A DNA stretch of 64,000 bases from Candidatus Contubernalis alkalaceticus (GTDB lineage Bacteria; Bacillota; Dethiobacteria; SKNC01). Shown here in pieces: positions 9,277-18,263 of the stretch (position 1 is the stretch's first letter; every line of letters starts with the position of its first letter). The position numbers and the translations under genes are program-made. The notes beneath the pieces are model-generated. The model was not told the origin of the DNA and searched no databases. It was given only the letters and a program-made list of their open reading frames with translations. The stretch spans positions 2,090,004 to 2,154,003 of the forward strand of contig NZ_CP054699.1 in the NCBI RefSeq assembly GCF_022558445.1, given 5' to 3'.

Positions 9277-9735
9277 TCATTCTTTATACTTCTTCGCTTT
9301 TAAAAAAATCATATTCTTCATTTCTTCGTTAAACTTAAACAACAGTCTTTCCACCTGATGTTTAGACAAATCTATATTGTTTGGTTCCAGAATTTCAATT
9401 TTTCTAAATTCATCCTTCACAATAAATCTTACAATATCCTCGACATTGTATACCATCACCAGAAGTTCCATAGGAGCATAAGCAATTTCCTCCTCCAGTT
9501 CTTCATCATATACCCTGTATATTTCTCCCAGGTCTATGTTTTCCACCTTTACCCCCTGAATCGGGATATTCCTCCACATAGCAACCTGCTGTTCTCGCAT
9601 GTCCTCTGCAATATTTTCTGAATTTTTCCGTCCAAAAAAAAATTTAGCTGATTTAGGCCTGCCCATATAGTCAAATCTAACTTTGAATTTTATGTTTTTT
9701 TTCATGATTAGTTCTTCATTTTTTTCACAAACCAT
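9277..9735 (-). CDS. Hypothetical soluble protein
   Basis: A 152-residue protein with no family that I can name. It is rich in Lys, Glu and Asn and has no membrane segment. A first half with beta-like character (FKVRFDYMGRPKSAKFFFGRK, LGEIYRVYDEELEEEIAYAPM) is followed by a helical C-terminus. ATG at 9735 has a strong AGGAGG site seven bases away, so the gene is likely real. It lies downstream of the cobalamin block after a gap of about 140 bases and is probably not part of it. Confidence 0.6.
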   Translation of the reverse strand: MVCEKNEELIMKKNIKFKVRFDYMGRPKSAKFFFGRKNSENIAEDMREQQVAMWRNIPIQGVKVENIDLGEIYRVYDEELEEEIAYAPMELLVMVYNVEDIVRFIVKDEFRKIEILEPNNIDLSKHQVERLLFKFNEEMKNMIFLKAKKYKE

Positions 9736-9874
9736 ATTATGTCCTCCTAAAAGAGGTAGTTACAGTAAAATAATAATATAAATCCTATTATTTCCTATTA
9801 TTTATATGTTAATTCGTCAATGCAGTTAAAAACTCCTGCCCAAAACATGTCGAATCATATATCTTATTCATATT

Positions 9875-10486
9875 TTACAGGCCTTTTAGGTGACATGTAT
9901 CGTTAAAAAGAATAACATAAGGCTGTTTTTCGTAGTATTGGAGAATACTCAAAGAGACGGGAGAAATAACCAGGCTGGATAGATGGGAAAGGTTCATATG
10001 TAGGGCCTTGGCAATAATGATTTTTATGGGGCCGCCATGGGAAACCAGCAGAATTTTTTCATCTTTCTTTACCAGGACAGTATCTAAAAAATTAATAACT
10101 CTATTTTTTACGTCAACCATAGATTCCCCCCCGGGAACAGGATAATTTACCGGATCCCGGAGCCAGGATTTATAATATTCCCTTTCCTGGCCGGTGATTT
10201 CTTGCAAGTTCTTTCCTTCCCAGCTGCCAAAGCTGACCTCCCTAAGTTTTTCAGTCCTAATGACTTCATTTTCCCTTCCTTCAGCAACAATTTCTGCAGT
10301 TTTCACCGCCCGGCTTAAATCACTGCAGTAAATAGAATCAAAATCAACCTTTATCAAACTTTCCGCCGCCCTTTTGGCCTGCAGCATACCCTTTGGGCTC
10401 AAATCTATGTCTTTCTGCCCCTGAAGGCGCCACTGGTCATTCCACAGGGTTTGACCATGTCTCAGCAGATAAATAGTCTTAAGCAT
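9875..10486 (-). CDS. cobC: Alpha-ribazole phosphatase (histidine phosphatase family)
   Basis: Removes the phosphate from alpha-ribazole-5'-phosphate, or from adenosylcobalamin-5'-phosphate, at the end of B12 assembly. The catalytic LLRHGQTLWN motif sits at the N-terminus, with a second His in LLVSHGGPIKI. I choose ATG 10486 (MLKTIYLLRHG), which gives 203 residues; the upstream ATG at 10525 adds 13 residues lacking family character. It is the last gene of the cbi/cob operon. General phosphoglycerate-mutase-like proteins share the fold, so the name rests largely on position. Confidence 0.85.
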   Translation of the reverse strand: MLKTIYLLRHGQTLWNDQWRLQGQKDIDLSPKGMLQAKRAAESLIKVDFDSIYCSDLSRAVKTAEIVAEGRENEVIRTEKLREVSFGSWEGKNLQEITGQEREYYKSWLRDPVNYPVPGGESMVDVKNRVINFLDTVLVKKDEKILLVSHGGPIKIIIAKALHMNLSHLSSLVISPVSLSILQYYEKQPYVILFNDTCHLKGL

Positions 10487-10550
10487 TGATCCCACCACTC
10501 TCTTTGAAAGAATTAACGCCCACAAGAGTTTTCCCTCGGGGTATTTGTTT

Positions 10551-11639
10551 CTATCCCTGACTGATAACCTCCTGCAGAGCCCTGACTAAATTCCGATTCT
10601 CTTCCCTTTTTCTTACGGCTACCCGTATAAAATGGGAATCTAAGTTGGGATAATTTGAGCAGTCCCGGATCAATACCCCCTTTTGAGCTAGAGTCTCCCT
10701 AAGTCCTCCTGAAGTAAGGTTTTTTTGGGTTAGCTGGACAAAAATATAGTTTACCGAAGGGCAATAAGGTTTTAGCCCCTTAATTTTCTTCAGTTCTTGG
10801 TACAAATATTCCTTTTCTATGTCTACATACTTCCGACTTTTCTGAATATATTCTTCATCCAACAAACTTTCTTTTCCTGCTGTCTGTGCCAGGCTATTTA
10901 CATTCCAAGGGTCTTTAGCCAAATGCATTTTTTTTATGATCTCTCCCGGTCCCACACCCCACCCCAACCGCAGCCCCGGTATAGCAAAAAATTTAGTCAT
11001 AGACCGTAATATAAACACGTTATCTAAATACTCCTTTTCAAAAAGAAAGGAATATTTCTTTTCATCCTTCAAGAAATCCATAAAAGCTTCATCCAGCACC
11101 ATAAAAAGGTTATTCCTTTGAGCAATGTCAACAATCTCCCTTACCTGTTCCCTATCCCACAAAGTTCCAGTAGGATTGTTGGGATTACATAAAAAAAGCA
11201 CATCGTTTTTAACAGCTTGCTTTTTCAACTGCTCAAGGGGAAAGGAAAACTCATCTTCTTTATTCAATTTCAAAAAATGCACTTCACTGCCCACACTCAT
11301 GGCTGCAAACTGGTATTCAATAAAGGTAGGTGCCGGAATTAATACATTACAGGGTTGGAGTACTTTCATTAAAATAAAAATGAGTTCACTGGCTCCATTT
11401 CCAAAAATGAGGTTTTCATTATTAAGGGGGTAAAATTTTTTTAAAGCCTCCCGTAATTCCCAGCATTCCGGATCCGGATAATTGATTATTTGCCATAAAC
11501 TTTCTTTTATCTTCCCCACTGCTTTAGAGGAAGGCCCCAGGGGATTAATGTTCGCACTAAAATCAATCAGTTCCTCTTTACTCAAGCCCAACTTTTTCCC
11601 CATTTTTTCTACGTCTCCACCATGAATTCTATTGGTCAT
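10551..11639 (-). CDS. cobD: Threonine-phosphate decarboxylase
   Basis: A PLP enzyme that makes (R)-1-amino-2-propanol phosphate, the linker of the cobalamin nucleotide loop. It is a class I/II aminotransferase fold with IHGGDV near the start, FLCNPNNPTGTLWDREQV in the middle, LDEAFMDF and the PLP-lysine motif RSMTKFFAIPGLRLGW. The HGGD start and cobalamin context separate it from histidinol-phosphate aminotransferase. ATG 11639 is preferred because AAGG lies nine bases upstream, while the ATG at 11648 is too close to that site. Confidence 0.9.
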   Translation of the reverse strand: MTNRIHGGDVEKMGKKLGLSKEELIDFSANINPLGPSSKAVGKIKESLWQIINYPDPECWELREALKKFYPLNNENLIFGNGASELIFILMKVLQPCNVLIPAPTFIEYQFAAMSVGSEVHFLKLNKEDEFSFPLEQLKKQAVKNDVLFLCNPNNPTGTLWDREQVREIVDIAQRNNLFMVLDEAFMDFLKDEKKYSFLFEKEYLDNVFILRSMTKFFAIPGLRLGWGVGPGEIIKKMHLAKDPWNVNSLAQTAGKESLLDEEYIQKSRKYVDIEKEYLYQELKKIKGLKPYCPSVNYIFVQLTQKNLTSGGLRETLAQKGVLIRDCSNYPNLDSHFIRVAVRKREENRNLVRALQEVISQG

Positions 11640-11664
11640 ACCCTTCATCCTTTAATGTTATTTT

Positions 11665-12399
11665 TTAGAAAAGCAGCATAACTGTTAAAACCAGCACGTC
11701 TGCCATTTCTATAGTGGCTCCCAAAGTATCCCCTGTGATTCCCCCAATCTTTCTTTTAAGATAACCATTCCATAAAAAAAGAAAGAGAATTAAAACTGCA
11801 GAAATACTAAAAACCCTAAACCCAATAACTGGAAACACTAAAAGCAAGCTGAAAGCCGTAGTTACTAAAACTTGTTTCCAACCCACTCCGTCTATCATTA
11901 CCTTCCCCAGACCGTAGCCCTCCCGAGCATAATCCCCCATAGGCATAGAAACTACAACAGCCAACCGGGATAAAATAGGCATTACCAGTAAAACATCTGG
12001 GAAAACGTGTATACTAAGATTTTGTAAAAAACTCAACTTAACAATTAATAAAATAATTGCACCTAAAACCCCAAAAGCACCTACCCTGCTGTCCTTCATG
12101 ATTTCCAGGGCTCTTTCCTTTTCCGCACCACTTCCCAGGGCATCCATAGTATCCATAAAACCATCCATGTGCAGGCCTCCCGTAAGAAAAACCAGGGAGG
12201 CCAATATCACTGTGGGTATAACCCCTGAAGGCATTACCCCGCTTACCAGTTGGTTTATAAAAAACAAAATTATACCGATAATCAACCCGATAAGAGGATA
12301 AAAATAAATAGATTTTAAAAGTTCATCCTCCTCTATGCTGCCTTTCACGGTAACTGGTATACGGGTTAAAAACTGCATAGCAATCAAAAATGCTTTCAT
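11665..12399 (-). CDS. cobS: Adenosylcobinamide-GDP ribazoletransferase (cobalamin synthase)
   Basis: An integral membrane enzyme that joins alpha-ribazole(-phosphate) to adenosylcobinamide-GDP. The start MKAFLIAMQFLTRIPV is typical, followed by GGLHMDGFMDTMDALGSG (the Asp-rich substrate motif), DSRVGAFG and several membrane helices. ATG 12399 has an AGAGG site; the frame extends to 12429 but that codon has no ribosome site. It sits between cbiB and cobD. Confidence 0.93.
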   Translation of the reverse strand: MKAFLIAMQFLTRIPVTVKGSIEEDELLKSIYFYPLIGLIIGIILFFINQLVSGVMPSGVIPTVILASLVFLTGGLHMDGFMDTMDALGSGAEKERALEIMKDSRVGAFGVLGAIILLIVKLSFLQNLSIHVFPDVLLVMPILSRLAVVVSMPMGDYAREGYGLGKVMIDGVGWKQVLVTTAFSLLLVFPVIGFRVFSISAVLILFLFLWNGYLKRKIGGITGDTLGATIEMADVLVLTVMLLF

Positions 12400-12478
12400 G
12401 GAATCGCCTCTTTCCTTTTTCAAGTACATTACTTAAATATTATCTGTAAAGCTTAGGACCAAAAGGTTCCACATGTCT

Positions 12479-13423
12479 TTAATTAATTAATATTTTTATG
12501 ATTATTCCTACGGCCAACGTTATGAATGAAGTGAGATACATAAGTCTTACGGAATAAAGAATATCCCGGGGTTCAATATCCCGGGTCTTAATACCTATAA
12601 CAGGTCTTTTGGAGGGAACCCCCAGATAAAAGTTGGTTCCTCCCAGCTGAATTCCCAGGACTCCTGCGGTAACCGCCTCGGAATATCCGCTATTAGGACT
12701 GGGATGATTCCGGGAATCCGTCAGCAGAACCTTCCATCCCCTTTTCCAATTATATCTTAAAAGCAGGGAGCAAAAAAGCATGAACATCGCAGTCAACCTG
12801 GCCGGTATATAATTCACCAAGTCATCTAATTTTGCCGCAAATCTTCCAAAATATGCATACCGTTGATTGTTATACCCTATCATAGAATCCATAGTATTGA
12901 TGGCTTTATAAAGCAAAGCCAAAGGCAGCCCGCCTAAAAGAGCATAAAATAAAGGCGCTGTAACCCCATCCACAGTATTTTCAGCAACAGTTTCCACCGC
13001 CGCCCGGGCAACTTCTATTTCAGAAAGGTTTTCCGTATCTCTACCAACAATCTCACCGGTTTTTTTTCGGGCATTTTGAATGCTGTTTTTTTCCAAACTC
13101 TTCAATATATCCAATCCTGCCTGTCCCAATCCTTTCACCGCTAAAGTTGAAGCCAGAAACCATATGTATACTAAAGAATAAAGATAAGGATCTATAAATC
13201 GAGAAGTGCACAAAATTACTCCAATACTTCCCAGGGTAAAAATCATTACTACGAGTGCCAGCAGAAAACCCCGATAGTATAATATTCGGGGAGATAAATT
13301 TTCATTATAAAGTTTATTCTCAAGAAAAATAATAAATTTACCTATAATTACCACCGGATGAGGAATCCACCTGGGGTCTCCAACCACCAGGTCAACACAA
13401 TATGCGATTATAAGCAGTTCCAT
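12479..13423 (-). CDS. cbiB: Adenosylcobinamide-phosphate synthase
   Basis: A membrane protein that attaches the aminopropanol phosphate arm to adenosylcobyric acid. Diagnostic segments are CVDLVVGDPRWIPHPVVIIGK at the start, GRDTENLSEIEVARAAVETVAENTVD across residues ~125-150, LPLALLYKAINTMDSMIGY and the late NHPSPNSGYSEA motif. Four or more membrane segments are visible. ATG 13423 with a GGAGG site is chosen; the frame runs to 13522, overlapping cobU, without support. This gives 314 residues, the normal length. Confidence 0.93.
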   Translation of the reverse strand: MELLIIAYCVDLVVGDPRWIPHPVVIIGKFIIFLENKLYNENLSPRILYYRGFLLALVVMIFTLGSIGVILCTSRFIDPYLYSLVYIWFLASTLAVKGLGQAGLDILKSLEKNSIQNARKKTGEIVGRDTENLSEIEVARAAVETVAENTVDGVTAPLFYALLGGLPLALLYKAINTMDSMIGYNNQRYAYFGRFAAKLDDLVNYIPARLTAMFMLFCSLLLRYNWKRGWKVLLTDSRNHPSPNSGYSEAVTAGVLGIQLGGTNFYLGVPSKRPVIGIKTRDIEPRDILYSVRLMYLTSFITLAVGIIIKILIN

Positions 13424-13466
13424 ATTAGCAAATCCTCCGCCGTCATTAGTATGGTTATGATGGGCT

Positions 13467-14045
13467 TTAAGTATTTCCTTTAATTTTTTGAGAAATCCCA
13501 CTAACCAGGAAGTAAACCTCATCTGCAGCTGCTGCTACCATCTGATTTGCTTTTCCCACCACATCTCTGAAAATGCGCCCTAAGGGGTATTCGGGAACCA
13601 GTCCCATGCCCAATTCATTGGATACCACGATAATACTGAATTCCTGTTTTTTTTGCTCCAGTTTTAGAGCCAAAATCCTGGCTTCTTCAAGTAGTTCCCG
13701 CTCCAATCTCTTAACCTCTTCTCCACCAGGCTCTTCTTCTCCCAGTCTTTCCATTAAAAGATTGGTAGTCCAAAAAGTAAGACAGTCCAAGAGAACTACC
13801 TCAGTTCCTTGGGGAATACGGTCTAAAGCAGCAGCAACTTCTCTGCTCTCCTCCAAAGTTTGCCAGCTAGCAGGCCTGGCCGCCTGGTGATCCTTTATTC
13901 TTTCCACCATTTCTAAGTCTTTTGCCTCGGCAGTAGCCAAATAAACCACCTTTTCACTGAGTTCTTTAGCCAGTTTCTCTGCATATATGCTTTTTCCACT
14001 TCTGGCACCTCCGGTAACCAGTACCAATTTGTTTTGAGCCTTCAT
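13467..14045 (-). CDS. cobU: Adenosylcobinamide kinase / adenosylcobinamide-phosphate guanylyltransferase
   Basis: A bifunctional cytoplasmic enzyme that phosphorylates adenosylcobinamide and then adds GMP. It opens with the P-loop VTGGARSGKS. YLATAEAKDLEMVERIKDHQAARP contains the His that becomes guanylylated, and VLLDCLTFWTTNLL and VVSNELGMGLVPEYPLGRIFRDVVG are further signature stretches. ATG 14045 has AAAGGGG upstream. At 192 residues it is slightly long but complete. Confidence 0.93.
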   Translation of the reverse strand: MKAQNKLVLVTGGARSGKSIYAEKLAKELSEKVVYLATAEAKDLEMVERIKDHQAARPASWQTLEESREVAAALDRIPQGTEVVLLDCLTFWTTNLLMERLGEEEPGGEEVKRLERELLEEARILALKLEQKKQEFSIIVVSNELGMGLVPEYPLGRIFRDVVGKANQMVAAAADEVYFLVSGISQKIKGNT

Positions 14046-14121
14046 TTTCCCACACCCCTTTAAAGTTGGAGCCTGTCAAGCCTGTCAAGGGCAATCTTGA
14101 CAAACCACATGCTCACCCTCA

Positions 14122-15498
14122 CTACTTAACATGATATTTATTCCTATAATATTCGGTACAGGCTTCAACAAACCTTTGTGCAATTAGAGGATTGCTGTAA
14201 AAATGTAGATGTGCATAAGAACCCAGGACGTTTTTGTAGAGGAGGCCATCTTTCCGGTTCCCTTTGTTAGGGAAACTGTAAACATAATCCGTCAAACCCT
14301 CCCGGGTGATATCAGACCAGTGAAACTCATGTCCCCGGGTTTCTTCTCCTTGATGGGTTAAAAAATTATCCACCTGAGTTTTTGCCAGCACATATCCCAG
14401 GGCCTGCCTTTTTTCAGTCATTACTGCATCACAGTCAAATATTGCAGTTAATGGATAGAACCTGCCCTGAAAATCTTTTATTCCCCGGGTTAAATACATA
14501 AAACCACCGCATTCACCATAAACAGGCATTCCCCTCTGAGCAGCTTGCTTAACACTTTTAACCATAGATTCATTTTCTGAAAGCTGCTTTGCAAAGACTT
14601 CAGGGAAACCTCCTCCAATATATAATCCGTGACAATTATGAGGAAGCTTTTTGTCTTTCAATAGATTTACTTCCATAATGGATGCTCCCTGGGATCCCAA
14701 CAATTCCAAATTCTCTGGATAATAAAAGGTGAATGAATCGTCCCTGGCCACAGCCAAGTTACAGCGGGCACTTTGAAACGTTTTGGGAAGAGTGGTATTT
14801 TGCGGAATGGGAGCTTTAGGGAAGCTGTCGCAAATTTTAATTATTTCCTCGAGATTTAAACATCTTTCTACCATGGCTGCCCAGTAATTTAAAAATTCGT
14901 CTAATGAGCTCATCTCCGACGTTGGCACTAAACCCAGGTGCCTTTCCGGTAGAAGCATCTCCAATTCCCGGGGAAAATAACCCAAAACCGGTATATTTAA
15001 AGGCTCCACCGATTTTTTCAATAAATCATAATGCCTGTTCCCACCCAAACGGTTAAATATTAAACCGGCTATGGGAACCTTCTGGTCCAAAGTTTTAAAA
15101 CCCAAAGCCACTGCCGCCGCACTACGGGCCATCTTTGCCCCATCTATGATTAAAAAGACCGGTGAATTAGTAATCTTAGCGATATGGGCTGTGCTTCCCT
15201 CCTCTCGATCAGCAGCATATCCATCGTAAAGACCCATGACCCCTTCTATTACGCCAACTCCTCCCCGAGGTATGTTGCGGGATAATACTTCCTGTACCTG
15301 CCCAGGGGTCAGCATCCAGCCATCCAGATTTCGGGTCTGCCTATCAGAGGCATGAGTATGATAACCCGGATCAATATAATCGGGCCCCACCTTAAAGGGC
15401 TGAACCTCTAACCCTCTCACTTTAAGAGCTTTTATAATACCGGCTGTAATGGTTGTTTTCCCGACCCCACTGTGGGTTCCGGCTACAATAAACCTCAT
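14122..15498 (-). CDS. cbiA: Cobyrinate a,c-diamide synthase
   Basis: Amidates the a and c carboxylates of cobyrinic acid using glutamine and ATP. The N-terminal dethiobiotin-synthetase-like domain has the P-loop GTHSGVGKTTI and GPDYIDPGYH. The C-terminal amidotransferase domain has the nucleophile in GMPVYGECGGFMYL and a late His in EFHWSDI. Length is 458 residues, as expected. ATG 15498 has a strong AAGGAGG site. It follows cbiC with a 124-base gap. Confidence 0.95.
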   Translation of the reverse strand: MRFIVAGTHSGVGKTTITAGIIKALKVRGLEVQPFKVGPDYIDPGYHTHASDRQTRNLDGWMLTPGQVQEVLSRNIPRGGVGVIEGVMGLYDGYAADREEGSTAHIAKITNSPVFLIIDGAKMARSAAAVALGFKTLDQKVPIAGLIFNRLGGNRHYDLLKKSVEPLNIPVLGYFPRELEMLLPERHLGLVPTSEMSSLDEFLNYWAAMVERCLNLEEIIKICDSFPKAPIPQNTTLPKTFQSARCNLAVARDDSFTFYYPENLELLGSQGASIMEVNLLKDKKLPHNCHGLYIGGGFPEVFAKQLSENESMVKSVKQAAQRGMPVYGECGGFMYLTRGIKDFQGRFYPLTAIFDCDAVMTEKRQALGYVLAKTQVDNFLTHQGEETRGHEFHWSDITREGLTDYVYSFPNKGNRKDGLLYKNVLGSYAHLHFYSNPLIAQRFVEACTEYYRNKYHVK

Positions 15499-15622
15499 GC
15501 TTAAAAAGCCTCCTTAGTTAAGTGCTGCCTTTATCTGGCAGGCACCCCCTTATAAGCATCAATTTAAAAATAAATGTCTTAAAGCCATCTGCTTCTCATC
15601 ACACCGCTGCTCCTATCAATGT

Positions 15623-16249
15623 CTACCCGTCAGCCAACTTTAATAAAGCGTTAGTTATAGATACAGCCACCGGACTTCCCCCTTTTACCCCTTTCAGGGT
15701 AATATAGGGGATTTCCTGCTGCATTTCCAGGGCTTCTTTTGCTTCAGCAGAACCAACAAAACCCACGGGTACGCCTATAATAAAAGCTGGTTTTACTTCC
15801 TTTTTTTCGATGATGTCCAGCAGGGTAAATAAAGCCGTGGGAGCATTCCCTATGACAACAATATTCCCGTTTATTTTTTCTTTAGCCCAATGCATAGAAA
15901 AAGAAGCCCTGGTAATTTTTTCTTCTTCAGCACCCTTTATAACCTCCGGATGATGCATAAAACATTCCACCAATCCCCCCAGACGGCCCGTAATTTTCTT
16001 GTTGATTCCTACCCTGACCATTTCCACATCGGTAATTATATTTTTTCCTTCTTTTAAGATGTTCACCGCTGTTTTCACTGCCTGAGGGCTAAAAGCCATA
16101 ATTCCTGCATAGGTGGGGTCCCCGGTAGCATGGATAACCCTTTTTGTCACCTGCTTCTCTCCAAAGGGAATATTCATTCCCTGAAGGTGCTCTTCAATAA
16201 TAGCCATACTTTTTTCTTCAATTTTTAAAGGTTCATTAATGATGTCCAT
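15623..16249 (-). CDS. cbiC: Cobalt-precorrin-8 methylmutase
   Basis: Moves a methyl group from C11 to C12 to form cobyrinate. Signature stretches are KRVIHATGDPTYAGIMAFSP with the catalytic His, ITDVEMVRVGINK, VVIGNAPTALFTLLDII and VPVGFVGSAEAKEAL. The frame extends to 16282 inside the cbiX coding end. ATG 16249 (MDIINEPLKIEE) is preferred, with GGAAAGGA upstream; GTG at 16255 is also possible. Confidence 0.93.
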   Translation of the reverse strand: MDIINEPLKIEEKSMAIIEEHLQGMNIPFGEKQVTKRVIHATGDPTYAGIMAFSPQAVKTAVNILKEGKNIITDVEMVRVGINKKITGRLGGLVECFMHHPEVIKGAEEEKITRASFSMHWAKEKINGNIVVIGNAPTALFTLLDIIEKKEVKPAFIIGVPVGFVGSAEAKEALEMQQEIPYITLKGVKGGSPVAVSITNALLKLADG

Positions 16250-16256
16250 AGTCACA

Positions 16257-16628
16257 TTATCCTTTCCTAACTTCTTGGACACGCTCTTTTACGATTTCTG
16301 CGATTCTCCGATCCATCCCCAAAGCCTCAGCGGCAAGTAATTTTAGAGAAGGATAGTTTTTCTTTTCCTGCTCTATAATTTCAGGAATATCTTCACTGAT
16401 ATGTATGCCGTTAAATAAGAATACCGGAACTATGGTAACCTCTTGAACCCCTGCTTCCACCTGTTCCTTAATGGCCTCTTGAAGAGTGGGATTACTAAAC
16501 TGTAAAAAAGCGTAGTTTACTTTATCAGTTCCGAAATCCCCCTTAACCATTTCCATTAACTGTTCAATTACTTCGTTGGCACCATTCTTTCGACTGCCGT
16601 GTGCTAATAGTATTATCCCTGAATTCAT
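16257..16628 (-). CDS. cbiX: Short CbiX-type sirohydrochlorin cobaltochelatase
   Basis: Inserts Co2+ into sirohydrochlorin, the entry step of the anaerobic route. It has only 123 residues, the size of the short single-domain form that works as a dimer. LLAHGSR (residues 7-13) carries the first metal-binding His, and VPVFLFNGIHISEDIPE carries the second. There is no His-rich tail. Placement inside the operon supports cobalt as substrate, although related short chelatases can use nickel. Confidence 0.85.
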   Translation of the reverse strand: MNSGIILLAHGSRKNGANEVIEQLMEMVKGDFGTDKVNYAFLQFSNPTLQEAIKEQVEAGVQEVTIVPVFLFNGIHISEDIPEIIEQEKKNYPSLKLLAAEALGMDRRIAEIVKERVQEVRKG

Positions 16629-16646
16629 TTTAGTTAAACCTCCTAA

Positions 16647-17423
16647 TTATTTTTCATTATTAATAATCTGCTCTATTAATTTATTCATTTGATGGTAAAC
16701 ATTTTTTCCGTAATCCAGATTCGGTCTCTGAATAAAAATAACCGGAATATTTAATTCCAAAGCAGCTTCAATCTTAGTTAATGTTCCCCCGGTGGTGCCG
16801 CCGTCTTTAGTAACCAATACACTGGCCTGGTAAAATTTAAATAACTCCTTATTCAAATCCTTACTACCGGTTCCCTGTAACGCAACAATCTGTGAAGGCT
16901 GCAGTCCATTTTCCCGACAGGCTTTCAAAGATGATTCCAGAGGCAAAACCCTGGCTACAATATTCTTTTCTTGCTTTTCGGCTGTAGAAACAAAAGGTTG
17001 AAGGTTTCTAACCCCAATGGTTAAAAAGATTACTCTGCCAAAACCAACCGCTTCCTCCGCTGCCTGCTGAAAACCATCTGTTCTTTTAATCAAATTATTT
17101 TCAGGAAGAATCAAAGGAGAACGTTCATACCTTAAATAAACCACACCCTGTTCCCGGGCTGCATCCATAGCATGTTTGCTAATTTCCAACGCAAAGGGAT
17201 GGCTTGCATCTATAATTTTGGTTATGGATTTTTCCTCTATCAATTGGCTTAGCCCTGTTTTGTCCAAAGAGCCTTTTACGGCTTCAAAGTTTGAGTCTCC
17301 CTCACCATTTAACAGATTTATTCCATAATCCGTTAGAGAGGTAGCAATCAGTTTTAGTCCGGTCCCTTTCAAACGGTGAAAAAGCACTCTTCCCTCAGTA
17401 GTCCCTGCTATTAACAGTAACAA
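16647..17423 (-). CDS. cbiJ: Cobalt-precorrin-6A reductase
   Basis: Reduces the corrin ring at the precorrin-6A stage with a nicotinamide nucleotide. LLIAGTTEGRVLFHRL opens the Rossmann fold, followed by IIDASHPFALEISKHAMDAA, YLRYERSPL and LVTKDGGTTGGTLTKIEAAL, all family signatures. 258 residues. It sits between cbiH and cbiX with short gaps. Also called cobK in the aerobic naming. Confidence 0.92.
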   Translation of the reverse strand: MLLLIAGTTEGRVLFHRLKGTGLKLIATSLTDYGINLLNGEGDSNFEAVKGSLDKTGLSQLIEEKSITKIIDASHPFALEISKHAMDAAREQGVVYLRYERSPLILPENNLIKRTDGFQQAAEEAVGFGRVIFLTIGVRNLQPFVSTAEKQEKNIVARVLPLESSLKACRENGLQPSQIVALQGTGSKDLNKELFKFYQASVLVTKDGGTTGGTLTKIEAALELNIPVIFIQRPNLDYGKNVYHQMNKLIEQIINNEK

Positions 17424-17492
17424 TTTAGTAGGCTCCCCTCCTTTTTATACAGCCTGTTAGAATCTGTTATAATCTAAAATGAACTCAATGTG

Positions 17493-18263
17493 TTATGGGA
17501 GGTTGTAACCCCGTGGGGTAATCATCTGATTGCCCTGTTGGTAAGTCTTAGAATTTCCTACTACCACCGTGGTAAACATGTCAATGTCCTGCTTCAACAT
17601 ATTATCCAAATTGCTAATTGTAACCTCTTGGCCATCTCTATATAGATTTTTCACAATGCCTACCGGTGTTTTTGGGTCTTTATGCAAAAGAAATATTTCT
17701 CTAGCTTTGATTATTTGTTTTTTCCGTTTTTTACTGGCAGGATTATATAAAATTACAATGAAGTCCCCGGCCGCTGCAGCCTCCAACCGCTTTTCTATAA
17801 CCTCCCAGGGGGTCAAAAGGTCGCTCAAACTGATGACGGTAAAATCATGCATTAGGGGGGCCCCCAGGACTGCCGCAGCAGCATTGGCCGCTGTAACTCC
17901 AGGGACTACCTCCACCTGAATTCCATGGGGCGATGAAAGCTCTAATACCAGTCCCGCCATACCATATACACCAGGGTCACCGCTGCTTACCACCACTACC
18001 TTTTTCCCCTGCAGGGCCATTTCTACCGCCTTTTGGCACCGATCCACCTCTTTCATCATCCCCGAAGAAATGGCCTCTTTCCCCTCCAAATAGGCAGGTA
18101 TCAATTCCAAGTAGGTGGAGTAGCCTATTATCACTTGAGCTTCGGTTAGGGCCTGGTGAGCCTTAAAGGTAAGCTGAGACAAATCTCCCGGTCCTATTCC
18201 CACCACCTGTATAGTACCCGGGCCGCCGCTGTGGTCATGCCCTGATTTTTTTTCTTCTTCCAC
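17493..18263 (-). CDS. cbiH: Cobalt-precorrin-3 C17-methyltransferase
   Basis: A SAM-dependent methyltransferase that drives ring contraction with CbiG. The VVGIGPGDLSQLT motif, VVVSSGDPGVYGMAG and EVVPGVTAANAAAAVLGAPL mark the tetrapyrrole methylase family, and YNPASKKRKKQI is typical of CbiH/CobJ. I start at GTG 18263 (VEEEKKSGHDHSGG), which has GGGAGG upstream, although it overlaps the end of cbiG by about 70 bases. The resulting extension before the core is short and contains two His. Confidence 0.93.
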   Translation of the reverse strand: MEEEKKSGHDHSGGPGTIQVVGIGPGDLSQLTFKAHQALTEAQVIIGYSTYLELIPAYLEGKEAISSGMMKEVDRCQKAVEMALQGKKVVVVSSGDPGVYGMAGLVLELSSPHGIQVEVVPGVTAANAAAAVLGAPLMHDFTVISLSDLLTPWEVIEKRLEAAAAGDFIVILYNPASKKRKKQIIKAREIFLLHKDPKTPVGIVKNLYRDGQEVTISNLDNMLKQDIDMFTTVVVGNSKTYQQGNQMITPRGYNLP

